DNA of 64,000 nucleotides from Sphingomonadales bacterium. Its GTDB lineage: Bacteria > Pseudomonadota > Alphaproteobacteria > Sphingomonadales > Sphingomonadaceae. Positions 34,984 through 46,522 of this stretch are shown piece after piece (the first letter of the stretch is position 1; each line of letters starts with the position of its first letter). The DNA lies in contig JADJAC010000002.1 of NCBI GenBank assembly GCA_016704425.1, positions 682,001 through 746,000 on the forward strand, read 5' to 3'. Under the pieces are notes generated by a model. That model had not been told where the DNA came from. It saw only the letters and a list, made by a program, of their open reading frames with translations, and searched no databases. The position numbers and the translations under genes are program-made.

Positions 34984-35742
34984 ATGCTTGAGGCCCTTCT
35001 CCTTGCCGCAACGGGAGGTGTCCTGATCGGGCTGTTGTTGACGGTTTTCGGAGGCGGAGGATCAGTCCTCGCCACTCCCTGGCTGATCTATGTTGTCGGC
35101 GTCGCAGATACGCATATGGCAATTGGCACCTCCGCCGCAGCTGTCGCAGTCAATGCGGCCACGGGACTTTGGGCACAGGCGCGTGCCGGCACAGTCAAAT
35201 GGCCTTGTGCCAGCGTCTTTGCTGCTGCGGGGCTGGCTGGCGCCCTTGCGGGCGCGCAAGTCGGCAAGACAATTGACGGATCGACTCTGCTTCATTGGTT
35301 TGCGATCGCGATGATCGCCATCGCCATATCGATGCTTGTCCCGCGCAAAAGTGAGGGCGATCCGGCGGTGCGGCTCGCCCCTGCAATGGTGTGGAAACTG
35401 GCGCCAGTCGGACTTGCAGCAGGCTTTGCCGCAGGATTCTTCGGCATCGGCGGAGGATTTCTGATCGCCCCGGGCCTCATGGCTTCGACCGGCATGACGC
35501 TCGCCAATGCGGCTGCGTCGAGCCTCGTTTCGGTGACCCTGTTTGGCGGCGCCACCAGCGCAAGCTATGCAATGTCGGGCCAGATCGATTGGTCGCTTTT
35601 CGGCGCCCTGGTCGCCGGCGGTGCAGGCGGCGCTGCTCTCGGGCTTCCTGCCTCACGCTGGCTTGCAACCCGGGCCGGCGTTGCACGCGCGATTTTCGCA
35701 ATCATGGTCTCAGCAGTGGCGCTTTACATCCTCTTCAAATGA
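34984..35742 (+). CDS. TauE/SafE (TSUP) family sulfite or sulfur-anion exporter
   Basis: This 252-residue membrane protein with about eight helices has the TSUP repeats. They read LTVFGGGGSVLATPWLIYVV in the first half and AGFAAGFFGIGGGFLIAPGL in the second, each an FGGGGG/GIGGG pore-like motif. Family members export sulfite, sulfoacetate or similar anions. Here, three bases after a rhodanese and near a persulfide dioxygenase-like hydrolase, it most likely removes sulfite formed from persulfide oxidation. The gene ends the BigR-type cluster. Confidence 0.9.
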   Translation: MLEALLLAATGGVLIGLLLTVFGGGGSVLATPWLIYVVGVADTHMAIGTSAAAVAVNAATGLWAQARAGTVKWPCASVFAAAGLAGALAGAQVGKTIDGSTLLHWFAIAMIAIAISMLVPRKSEGDPAVRLAPAMVWKLAPVGLAAGFAAGFFGIGGGFLIAPGLMASTGMTLANAAASSLVSVTLFGGATSASYAMSGQIDWSLFGALVAGGAGGAALGLPASRWLATRAGVARAIFAIMVSAVALYILFK

Positions 35743-35900
35743 GTCCTCACGTCACTCGGCAAGCCCTAAAAATACGAATTCAGCCAGCCTGCAAATTTCG
35801 CCAAGTTTCAGCATTGTGAACCTAATCTTGGTAATTTTCCGTAGCCAATCCTCGACTTAAATCCAGTCAAGAATCCGAGAAATCTGCCAAAAAATTGCAA

Positions 35901-35920
35901 TTGGCACGGGTCATGCAATT
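35901..35920 (+). promoter_or_regulatory. Sigma-54 (RpoN) promoter
   Basis: TTGGCACG at 35901-35908 and ATGCA at 35914-35918 give GG at 35903-35904 and GC at 35915-35916, exactly ten bases apart, as sigma-54 holoenzyme requires. Only the first T of the TTGC box deviates from consensus. Transcription should begin near 35928, about 50 bases before the small gene at 35980. An activator of the PrsR type is needed. Confidence 0.75.
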
Positions 35921-35979
35921 GAGTTGGCATGACGGCACTTCACCGACAGTCAAGACACTCAAATGCAGGGAGACCTAAA

Positions 35980-36132
35980 ATGAATACGTACAATGGCTTC
36001 AATCTTCGCAACAGCGTTACCGCCGCATTCGTCAGCGTCCTCATGGTCGCAGGCAGCATGATGTTCAGTGCGACTTACACAAACGTGCCTGCGCAGATGC
36101 AGGCCTACACCATCGTAACGCCGCAAGCGTAA
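35980..36132 (+). CDS. 50-residue membrane or exported peptide, sigma-54 dependent
   Basis: Behind AGGGAG, an ATG at 35980 opens a 50-codon frame. The peptide has a polar N-terminus (MNTYNGFNLRNS), one hydrophobic segment (VTAAFVSVLMVAGSMMFSA) that may be a signal peptide or anchor, and a short polar tail ending IVTPQA. No cysteine or PEP-CTERM motif is present. It is a single-gene unit with a sigma-54 promoter and a strong terminator, a design expected for a highly and conditionally expressed small product. PrsR, encoded about 9.5 kb upstream, is the only sigma-54 activator in the window. I do not recognise a family. Confidence 0.72.
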   Translation: MNTYNGFNLRNSVTAAFVSVLMVAGSMMFSATYTNVPAQMQAYTIVTPQA

Positions 36133-36178
36133 CGCCTTCGCTTACCCCGAGCCTGCCCCCCTTAGGCAGGAGACCCTT

Positions 36179-36216
36179 GGCCGGGAGTGGTTCCCTTCCC
36201 CTCCCGGCCATTTTTT
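36179..36216 (+). terminator. Strong intrinsic terminator after the 50-residue peptide gene
   Basis: A 9-bp GC-rich stem (GGCCGGGAG with CTCCCGGCC) and a 13-base loop at 36188-36200 are followed by A and six T. It closes the small sigma-54 transcription unit. Confidence 0.9.
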
Positions 36217-36232
36217 GCCCTAAAGCTTCGAC

Positions 36233-36838
36233 TTACCTGGAAAAATCACTCTCCAGTTCGGCCCGCACCTCTTCTCCGATGATTGCTGCATGGCCGTAAC
36301 GCGGATGATCGATCCTAACGAGAATGTCCCCACCACGTTTGAAAGCGGCAATCTGTTCGGCCGAGAATGGGAAATGGAGGAAATGGACGCTTGAGGTCTT
36401 TCCGTCAGCGGTGGTCCGTTCAAGATCCTCCTCGGCCACGGCCTTCACACGGTCGCCACCAATACTGATCGAGATATGGTCTTCGACCCCGCCCAGTTCG
36501 GCAAGGAATGCGCGCCGCTTGGCCTCATCGGAAATGCCGAACATGAGCGTTGCCGTGAGTTCCGAACCATTCGGGATCATGGGATTATAGGCCGCCAGTT
36601 CATCAGGCAGTTGATCTGCTCCGCCCTTTTCGATCCAGAGCATTTCCTGGATCTGGTACCACATCGTGTCCCAATTCTCGAACAGCAGCGTTGCATGCGG
36701 GCCGATTGCCACCCGTCGGCTTTTCTTCCGTTCGGAAAGCGCCTTGCGATGCGCGACCCTCACCTTCGCCCATTCGGAAAGCGGCAGGATGTCTGCTTCA
36801 GTTATCATTCGGTTTTCGCGGGGCATCTCAGAGTCCAT
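36233..36838 (-). CDS. DUF3501 family protein
   Basis: This protein of up to 201 residues belongs to DUF3501, recognisable by MITEADILPLSEWAKVR near the start and LLFENWDTMWYQIQEMLWIEKG in the core. The family has no known activity but is regularly encoded with rubrerythrin and a two-cluster Fe-S oxidoreductase, as here. The ATG at 36838 overlaps the upstream gene by 11 bases. A second ATG at 36826, just after the neighbour's stop, is equally plausible. Transcribed as the last gene of the three. Confidence 0.87.
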   Translation of the reverse strand: MDSEMPRENRMITEADILPLSEWAKVRVAHRKALSERKKSRRVAIGPHATLLFENWDTMWYQIQEMLWIEKGGADQLPDELAAYNPMIPNGSELTATLMFGISDEAKRRAFLAELGGVEDHISISIGGDRVKAVAEEDLERTTADGKTSSVHFLHFPFSAEQIAAFKRGGDILVRIDHPRYGHAAIIGEEVRAELESDFSR

Positions 36839-38156
36839 AAGCCTTGACCATCACCTCGATGGGGTGACCGATCCGTTCCGGGGTAACATCCGAATCCACT
36901 GCCTTCAGCACCTGCTTGAGGTGCGGCCCGGCCAGGGGACATTCGGAAACGACATAGTCTGGTTTCAGCTTGTCGATCGCGCGCGCCGCCGCCTTGCCGA
37001 CCTTGATCGCCGTGTCAAAATTCTCCTTGAAGATGCCCCATTTCCCGCCATGGCCAGAGCACCGCTCAACCACTTGAGGCCGCGCCTCCGGGATCAGCTT
37101 CAGCATCTCAACGGCCTTGGGCCCCATATTCTGCGCGCGGGCATGACAGGCGAAATGGACCGCAATGCCCGATGGCATGGCCTCGATCGGAACCAGCCCA
37201 TGCTGCTTCGACAAATCGACGACATATTCGGAGAGATCAAACGTAGCCTGTGACAGCTTTTTCACTGCGGCATTGTCCGGCAGGAGCAACGGCCATTCGA
37301 ACTTCAGCATCAAGGCGCAACTGGTCGTGAGCGGAACAATGTCAAAACCCTGCTCGATCAGTGGCGCGAAAAAGGCAGCGACACTCTCCGCGCTGCTCGC
37401 AACGGCACCAAGATCGCCATTTTCGAACTTGGGCATGCCACAGCATTGCGGGTGTTCGACACGACACTCGACGCCATTGTGGGCCAGCAGCTTCAGTGCC
37501 GCTTCACCGACGGTCTGATCATTGAACTCCCCATAACAGGAGGCATAAAGCACTGCCTTGCGACCGAATGCAGGTGCCTGGGCATTTGGTGCGTGCCTGA
37601 TGGCGCCAGCGCGCTTCGTGAGGGGCACGTCAGCGAATTCCGGCAGATGTGCCCGCTTGTCGATGCCCGAAACGGCCTGGATCAGCGGTCGTGCGAAACT
37701 GCCCTCGCGCGTCGCAACGTTGGCAAAATCGGAGAAGACCGTGCCCAGTTTTCCATTGGCATCGGTTTCAGCCAGCCTCTTGTCCATGAAGCCGGTCTCA
37801 CCCTTGCGATTTTCGATCGCCCGCGCGCGCAACATCAGATGTGGAAAGTCGAGATTGAACTCGTGGGGCGGGACATAGGGGCATTTCGTCATGAAACACA
37901 TGTCGCACAAGGTGCAGGCATCAGTGATCGGCTTGAAATCGCCGGACTCGAGATGCTCGACATCCTCATTGGGACTCTCGTCGATCAGGTCGAACAGCTT
38001 CGGAAAGCTGTCGCACAGATTGAAGCAGCGTCGGCAGCCGTGACAAATGTCAAATACGCGGCGCAGCTCTGCATCAAGGTCGGCTTCGTCGTAAAACGCC
38101 TCCTCCTGCCAGGGAATCGGGTGCCGGGTGGGGGCGTCAAGGCTGCCTTCGCGCAT
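36828..38156 (-). CDS. Fe-S oxidoreductase, GlpC/HdrD-like with two CCG domains
   Basis: This 442-residue protein has two N-terminal [4Fe-4S] motifs, CHGCRRCFNLC and CTLCDMCFMTKC, the second closed by a proline. Two cysteine-rich CCG-type domains follow (VEHPQCCGMPKFENG, and VERCSGHGGKWGIF with CHARAQ upstream). These resemble the heterodisulfide-reductase D and GlpC subunits that pass electrons between a flavoprotein and quinone or thiol substrates. No flavin subunit is adjacent. It lies between rubrerythrin and DUF3501, a conserved grouping linked to peroxide defence, so an electron-donor role is possible but unproven. Confidence 0.9.
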   Translation of the reverse strand: MREGSLDAPTRHPIPWQEEAFYDEADLDAELRRVFDICHGCRRCFNLCDSFPKLFDLIDESPNEDVEHLESGDFKPITDACTLCDMCFMTKCPYVPPHEFNLDFPHLMLRARAIENRKGETGFMDKRLAETDANGKLGTVFSDFANVATREGSFARPLIQAVSGIDKRAHLPEFADVPLTKRAGAIRHAPNAQAPAFGRKAVLYASCYGEFNDQTVGEAALKLLAHNGVECRVEHPQCCGMPKFENGDLGAVASSAESVAAFFAPLIEQGFDIVPLTTSCALMLKFEWPLLLPDNAAVKKLSQATFDLSEYVVDLSKQHGLVPIEAMPSGIAVHFACHARAQNMGPKAVEMLKLIPEARPQVVERCSGHGGKWGIFKENFDTAIKVGKAAARAIDKLKPDYVVSECPLAGPHLKQVLKAVDSDVTPERIGHPIEVMVKAYGL

Positions 38157-38191
38157 GGATTATCCTCGATTGATAGGAGAAGAAAATCAAA

Positions 38192-38223
38192 CGGCCGGAA
38201 CCACGGTTGCGTGGCCCCGGCCG
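38192..38223 (-). terminator. Intrinsic terminator of the rubrerythrin gene
   Basis: On the minus strand a 14-bp stem (CGGCCGGGGCCACG with CGTGGTTCCGGCCG, two G-T wobbles) with a CAAC loop is followed by TTTGATTTTCTT. It lies between rubrerythrin and the Fe-S protein gene and would reduce read-through from the strongly expressed first gene. Confidence 0.75.
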
Positions 38224-38263
38224 GATACGGCCCCAGTATGGGGAGGGGGAGGGGATGGGGCCG

Positions 38264-38680
38264 TTAGCCGATTGACTCGAGCGTCTTCTGGAACTTGCCC
38301 GCATGGCTCTTTTCAGCTTTGGCAAGCGTTTCGAACCAGTCTGCGATTTCGTCGAAACCTTCCTCACGGGCATCCTTCACCATGCCCGGATACATGTCGG
38401 TATATTCATGCGTTTCGCCGGCGATAGATGCCTTCAGGTTCTTGACGGTATCGCCGATGGGCTCGCCGGTCGCCGGATCGCCAACTTCCTCAAGAAACTC
38501 GAGATGACCATGCGCGTGACCGGTTTCACCTTCGGCCGTTGAACGGAACACGGCAGCAACGTCATTATAACCTTCAATGTCAGCCTTCTGGGCAAAATAG
38601 AGATACCGGCGGTTCGCCTGGCTTTCGCCAGCAAAGGCAGCTTTCAGATTGGCTTCGGTTTTCGTCCCGGCAAGACCCAT
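38264..38680 (-). CDS. Rubrerythrin (rubredoxin-less, ferritin-like)
   Basis: This 138-residue four-helix diiron protein has family motifs [39 protein letters not shown] and [12 protein letters not shown], giving the Glu/His ligands for two irons. It reduces hydrogen peroxide. The C-terminal rubredoxin domain of classical rubrerythrin is absent, so electrons must come from another protein, perhaps the neighbouring Fe-S oxidoreductase. I place the start at ATG 38680 with GGAGAG five bases upstream. The frame runs to 38788, but the extra residues are not family-like. Confidence 0.93.
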   Translation of the reverse strand: MGLAGTKTEANLKAAFAGESQANRRYLYFAQKADIEGYNDVAAVFRSTAEGETGHAHGHLEFLEEVGDPATGEPIGDTVKNLKASIAGETHEYTDMYPGMVKDAREEGFDEIADWFETLAKAEKSHAGKFQKTLESIG

Positions 38681-38794
38681 TTCGCTCTCCATGATTGGGG
38701 TGATGTTGAAAAGCTTCCATAGCGCAAGGATCATAACTTGCGGAATCGATTTTTTGAAATTTTGTGATCGACGGAAGCGATCAACCAAATCAAA

Positions 38795-39226
38795 TCAAGC
38801 TAGTGCCGCCCATAGATACGCCAGAACCGCAAGACCGGAAAGACCTGTGCGCACTGCATGCAGCCGGACCCAACGATCAAGCATACTGCGTGACTCCTGT
38901 CCTGCCGAGTCAGGCGCGATCGCTTTCAATCGATTGTTCAGCGGGAGAATACCCCAGACAGTATATGGCCAATTTGCCAGCATCAACATTGCGCCCACCG
39001 CCCAGGCCCAATCGCTCATCAGAAACGACGCCGCAAATCCTGCAAGTCCGCTGGCTACCGCCAATCCTCCCTGAAGATTGAAAGCACGATTATAACTTGG
39101 GGCCCATTGCGCCAGCGCGTTCCGATCATCCAAAAGCATCCTCGCGGGATGCTCGGCCACTTGAATATACAAAGCTGCGCCGCAGAACGCAGCGCCAAGG
39201 ACCAGTGCTATCAATCCTGCAAGCAT
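38795..39226 (-). CDS. DUF1772 (anthrone oxygenase-like) membrane protein
   Basis: This 143-residue protein has four hydrophobic helices and the DUF1772 layout: an N-terminal LIALVLGAAFCGAALYIQVAEHPARM, a central WAPSYNRAF and a final helix LSGLAVLAYLWAAL. The function in bacteria is unknown, although some fungal relatives are anthrone oxygenases. It lies 55 bases downstream of atpC on the same strand and may be the tail of the ATP synthase transcript, with no functional link visible. Confidence 0.85.
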   Translation of the reverse strand: MLAGLIALVLGAAFCGAALYIQVAEHPARMLLDDRNALAQWAPSYNRAFNLQGGLAVASGLAGFAASFLMSDWAWAVGAMLMLANWPYTVWGILPLNNRLKAIAPDSAGQESRSMLDRWVRLHAVRTGLSGLAVLAYLWAALA

Positions 39227-39281
39227 TGTGCGCCTCCCCCGGCACTATCGCCGAGGAAAGGCAGACTTGCAAACGGCTGGA

Positions 39282-39539
39282 TTAGCCTGCCGCTTCAGCG
39301 AGAACCGTAAGGCCCTTTTCATTCACTTCGGCAAAGCCGCCTGTGATCTTGAGCATTTCCGGAGCGGCGCCGGCACTTGCATAGATGGCAAGTTCCGCAT
39401 CGCTGCGGATCGTCGACATCGCCGCCATATGGCCTTCGAGTACACCGAAATCGCCCTCGGAGCCCGGAACGACGACCATATAAACGTCTTCCGAGCGAAC
39501 CAGACGTTCCGGTGTGACGAGTTCGAAGTGCAGTGCCAT
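39282..39539 (-). CDS. atpC: ATP synthase F1 subunit epsilon (short form)
   Basis: At 85 residues this holds only the N-terminal beta-sandwich of epsilon ([35 protein letters not shown] and ITGGFAEV). The C-terminal two-helix domain that inhibits ATP hydrolysis in E. coli is missing. The gene ends cleanly with a stop and lies 6 bases after atpD, so the truncation is natural rather than a frameshift. Short epsilons occur in alphaproteobacteria, where inhibition may rest on a separate zeta protein. Confidence 0.95.
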   Translation of the reverse strand: MALHFELVTPERLVRSEDVYMVVVPGSEGDFGVLEGHMAAMSTIRSDAELAIYASAGAAPEMLKITGGFAEVNEKGLTVLAEAAG

Positions 39540-39545
39540 CGTTCG

Positions 39546-42169
<2,624 letters not shown>

Positions 42170-42186
42170 TTCGTCCCTTTTCGTAT

Positions 42187-42231
42187 TCCTGCGAAAGCAG
42201 GAACCCAGCCTGGGCTCCTGCTTTCGCAGGA
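42187..42231. repeat. REP-like palindrome between atpA and atpG
   Basis: Perfect 16-bp inverted arms, TCCTGCGAAAGCAGGA (42187-42202) and its complement (42216-42231), flank a smaller CCCAG-CC-TGGG centre. Each arm is itself a hairpin of the form found in the larger element at 7885-7958 (core CCxGCGAAxGCxGG). It sits in the 76-base gap inside the ATP synthase operon and may affect mRNA stability. Confidence 0.8.
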
Positions 42232-42245
42232 GCACAAGAAATCAA

Positions 42246-43778
<1,533 letters not shown>

Positions 43779-44333
43779 CTAACCTTTCATCGCATTCGCG
43801 AGGGTATTGAGGCGTGTTCGGATCGACGAATCGATCATCTGGGAGCCGATCTTCACGACCAGCCCACCGAGAATGGCGGGATCGACCTTGAGATCGACCG
43901 CGACGTCGCGGCCAACCTTGGTACGAAGCTGTTTTCTTAGTGCAGTCACTTGCGCCGCGCCGAGCGGATGCGCGCTCGTCACTTCGGCTGTCGCTTCGCC
44001 GCGATGGGCAGAAGCAAGTGCATTGTATGAGCGGATGACCGGGCCCAGCTGCGCAAGGCGGCGGTTCTGTGCGAGGACGCCCAGGAACCGGGTGGTCAGT
44101 CCGTCAAGCTTCATGCTGCGTGCCACGGCCGCTACAGCCTTGGCTGCGGCCGTGCGCGACAGAAGTGGGCTGTTGGTCAGGGCCGCGAAATCGGAAGACG
44201 TCGCGAGCGCGGACTCGAGAGCCGCAAGGCTCTTGCCGACCGAATCAATCGACTTGGACTCACGCGCCAGATCGAACAGAGCAGTGGCGTAACGCCCTGC
44301 AAGACTAGCCTGAATGCCGCCGGAATTCTCCAC
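43779..44333 (-). CDS. atpH: ATP synthase F1 subunit delta
   Basis: This is the delta (OSCP) subunit that ties F1 to the peripheral stalk. The 184 residues have LAGRYATALFDLARE at the N-terminus, LGVLAQNRRLAQLGPVIRSYNAL in the middle and the C-terminal DPAILGGLVVKIGSQMIDSSIRTRLNTLANAM. I start it at GTG 44333, which has AGGAA upstream and gives the usual length. The frame continues to 44423, but those 30 residues do not look like protein of this family. First gene of the F1 operon here. F0 genes are elsewhere. Confidence 0.94.
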   Translation of the reverse strand: MENSGGIQASLAGRYATALFDLARESKSIDSVGKSLAALESALATSSDFAALTNSPLLSRTAAAKAVAAVARSMKLDGLTTRFLGVLAQNRRLAQLGPVIRSYNALASAHRGEATAEVTSAHPLGAAQVTALRKQLRTKVGRDVAVDLKVDPAILGGLVVKIGSQMIDSSIRTRLNTLANAMKG

Positions 44334-44362
44334 GCGCGAATGTTCCTCATGAGATCGAGAAT

Positions 44363-44384
44363 GTTGCCCGAGACCAAGGGCAAC
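44363..44384 (-). other. Inverted repeat in the atpH leader
   Basis: GTTGCCC and GGGCAAC form a 7-bp stem with an 8-base loop, 30-50 bases before the atpH start codon. It would form a hairpin in the mRNA leader of the ATP synthase operon or act as an operator. No ligand or protein can be named. Confidence 0.3.
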
Positions 44385-44541
44385 GGGCTTACGCCCCCGC
44401 CAAAGTCGCGGCGCGCCTAGCAACGATTTTGCTGCGATGCAAGATGGGATTCCCCCTCAGCACGTCTGCGTCTCGATCGGCGGCCCAATCTTTCTTTTTT
44501 CGCGCCAAGACGCAAAGAAGCGATCTCAAAAGGAGAATGAA

Positions 44542-45219
44542 ATGGGTCAGATGATTCGCATGACCATGTCCGACGGTGCGGAAATCGCTGTCTATCATGC
44601 CGAACCCGAAGGTGCTCGCCGTGGTGGGCTCGTCCTCATCCAGGAAATCTTTGGCGTGACTGACCATATTCGGGACCTGTGCGACGAATATGCAGCCGAC
44701 GGATATGAAATCCTTGCCCCCTCGCTCTATGACCGCGAACACCCCGGATTCGAAGCCGACTATACGGGCCCGGATTTTGATCGCGCTGTAGAGCTAGCGC
44801 GAAAACTTCATCCGTTCGATCTGTCCTTGAAGGACGCGCAGACCTGCATCGATGCCCTCAAGGCCAAGGGGCCGGTCTTCATCACGGGCTATTGCTATGG
44901 CGGCTCTGTCGCCTGGGCGATGGCAGGGCAGAGTGACGACCTTGCCGCCGCCTCCAGCTATTATGGCAGCCTGGTGCCCACCATGTTTGCCGATCAGGTT
45001 CCGAAATGCGCGACGATCGCCCATTTTGGCCGCTTCGATAGCGGCATCCCGATCGAAGGGGTGGAGACCCTGATTGCAAAGGGCCACCCAACGGCTCAGA
45101 TCTTCATCTATGAGGCCGGGCATGGCTTCAACTCCGACCGGCGCAAGGATTACCATGAACCAAGCGCCGACCTCGCCCGCGAACGGACGCTCGCCCTGTT
45201 CAAGGCATGCGGAGGCTGA
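44542..45219 (+). CDS. Dienelactone hydrolase family protein
   Basis: This alpha/beta-hydrolase of 225 residues has the dienelactone-hydrolase triad: Cys118 in GYCYGG, Asp166 in GRFDSGIP and His194 in EAGHGFNSD. IQEIFGVTDHIRDLCDEYAADGY is the typical N-terminal part. It may hydrolyse lactones or other esters. No aromatic-degradation genes are nearby, so the substrate is open. The ATG at 44542 has AAGGAG upstream. The DJ-1/PfpI gene follows after six bases, probably in the same transcript. Confidence 0.92.
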   Translation: MGQMIRMTMSDGAEIAVYHAEPEGARRGGLVLIQEIFGVTDHIRDLCDEYAADGYEILAPSLYDREHPGFEADYTGPDFDRAVELARKLHPFDLSLKDAQTCIDALKAKGPVFITGYCYGGSVAWAMAGQSDDLAAASSYYGSLVPTMFADQVPKCATIAHFGRFDSGIPIEGVETLIAKGHPTAQIFIYEAGHGFNSDRRKDYHEPSADLARERTLALFKACGG

Positions 45220-45225
45220 GCCGCA

Positions 45226-45969
45226 ATGGCGCGCGTTCTGATTCTCCTCCCTCAGACCGATTTCGACCCGACCGAAGTCGCTGTGCCTTGGGCCGTGCTG
45301 GCCAGGGCAGGCCATGAGGTCACCTTTGCGACCGAAACGGGTGCGGCGGCGGCTTGCGATCCCGTCACGCTGACGGGCGAAGGGCTGCCTCGCTTCGCCA
45401 GATCAATGAAGGCGCGCGCTCAAAATTGCGTTCTTTATGCAGAGATGGCGGCGTCGCCGGCATTTCAGAAGCCGCTTTCATGGGCAAAGGTGGATGCGGG
45501 AGCATTTGACGCATTCCATTTTCCCGGCGGCCACGCCCCGGGGATGCGGCCGTATCTCGAATCGGAGAGGGTGCAGGCTATCGCGGCTGCCGCATTTCAG
45601 GCAAACAAGCCGGTCTCCGCGATCTGCCACGGCGTGATCCCGCTTGTGCGGGCGAAAGGACCGGATGGGCGCGCCCTTCTCTATGGCCGCAGGACGACTG
45701 CCTTGACAGGAGGCATGGAAAACTTTGCCGTCAGCATCACCCGACAGGCCCTTGGCAATCATTACCGCACCTATCCTCAAAGCGTCGAGGACGAAGTCCG
45801 GGTCAATCTCGCCAAAAAGTCTGACTTCAAGACTGGCCCTCTCTTTCCCCGCTACGCGACCGAAACGAAACCGGATCGCGGCTTTGTTGTCAGGGATGGC
45901 AACTATATTTCCGCGCGCTGGCCCGGAGATGCATGGACGCTTGCGACGGCTTTCTGCCGGATGGTCTGA
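45226..45969 (+). CDS. DJ-1/PfpI family protein (class I glutamine amidotransferase-like)
   Basis: This 247-residue protein has the DJ-1 nucleophile elbow AICHGV with Cys134, the glutamate of FDPTEV (Glu17) that keeps it reactive, and FHFPGGHAPG. It resembles larger PfpI-like proteins of glyoxalase III, chaperone or amidotransferase type, which repair or detoxify reactive carbonyls. Gap of six bases from the hydrolase gene suggests coordinated expression. The exact activity is not predicted. Confidence 0.88.
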   Translation: MARVLILLPQTDFDPTEVAVPWAVLARAGHEVTFATETGAAAACDPVTLTGEGLPRFARSMKARAQNCVLYAEMAASPAFQKPLSWAKVDAGAFDAFHFPGGHAPGMRPYLESERVQAIAAAAFQANKPVSAICHGVIPLVRAKGPDGRALLYGRRTTALTGGMENFAVSITRQALGNHYRTYPQSVEDEVRVNLAKKSDFKTGPLFPRYATETKPDRGFVVRDGNYISARWPGDAWTLATAFCRMV

Positions 45970-46054
45970 TATGTAAAAGTTTGAGCGCAAGCTTCGGGAC
46001 GCACCCCGTTGCACAATGCGCCAATGAGGCTCCACACCCTTTATGGAGACCGAC

Positions 46055-46522
46055 ATGACCTACCAGATCAATGGACTGAACCCGGACGCATTCGCGCCGC
46101 TCTTCAAGCTCGATGAAGCGGAGCTTTCTGCCCTTGGTGCACTGCGCGTTACGGCAACTGCCGACCGGGGATTTCCGTGTCGCGTCAGCCTGGAGGATGC
46201 AAAGGCTGGCGAGACATTGATATTGCTGCATTACACAAACCATGACGTGCAAACGCCGTATCGTTCCGCCTATGCAATCTATGTGCGGGAGAATGCACAT
46301 GAGGCAGCGCGTTTCGAGGATGATGCACCGCCGGTCTTCGAGGGTCGCCCCCTCGGACTGCGCGCCTTCGATGCAGACGGAATGCTCCGGGATGCGGCAC
46401 TTGCCATGCCGGGCGAAGCCGATGCAAAGATCCGCGGACTGTTCAGCAGCCCCGACATTGCCTATATTGATGCACATAACGCTGCGCACGGCTGTTTTGC
46501 TGCGCGGGTGGAGCGCTCCTGA
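46055..46522 (+). CDS. DUF1203 family protein
   Basis: This 155-residue cytosolic protein has the DUF1203 pattern, with RGFPCRVSLEDAKAGETLILLHY, YRSAYAIYVRE and the C-terminal IAYIDAHNAAHGCFAARVE. No function is known. I prefer ATG 46055 since GGAG precedes it by seven bases. An ATG four codons upstream is in frame. Its stop overlaps the ada start by one base. Confidence 0.9.
   Translation: MTYQINGLNPDAFAPLFKLDEAELSALGALRVTATADRGFPCRVSLEDAKAGETLILLHYTNHDVQTPYRSAYAIYVRENAHEAARFEDDAPPVFEGRPLGLRAFDADGMLRDAALAMPGEADAKIRGLFSSPDIAYIDAHNAAHGCFAARVERS

Noticed and set aside
44500..44530. Possible third dispersed repeat (CGCGCCAAGACGCAAAG) before the hydrolase gene
   Set aside because: Only one copy is in the window and it has no inverted partner, so a repeat cannot be supported.
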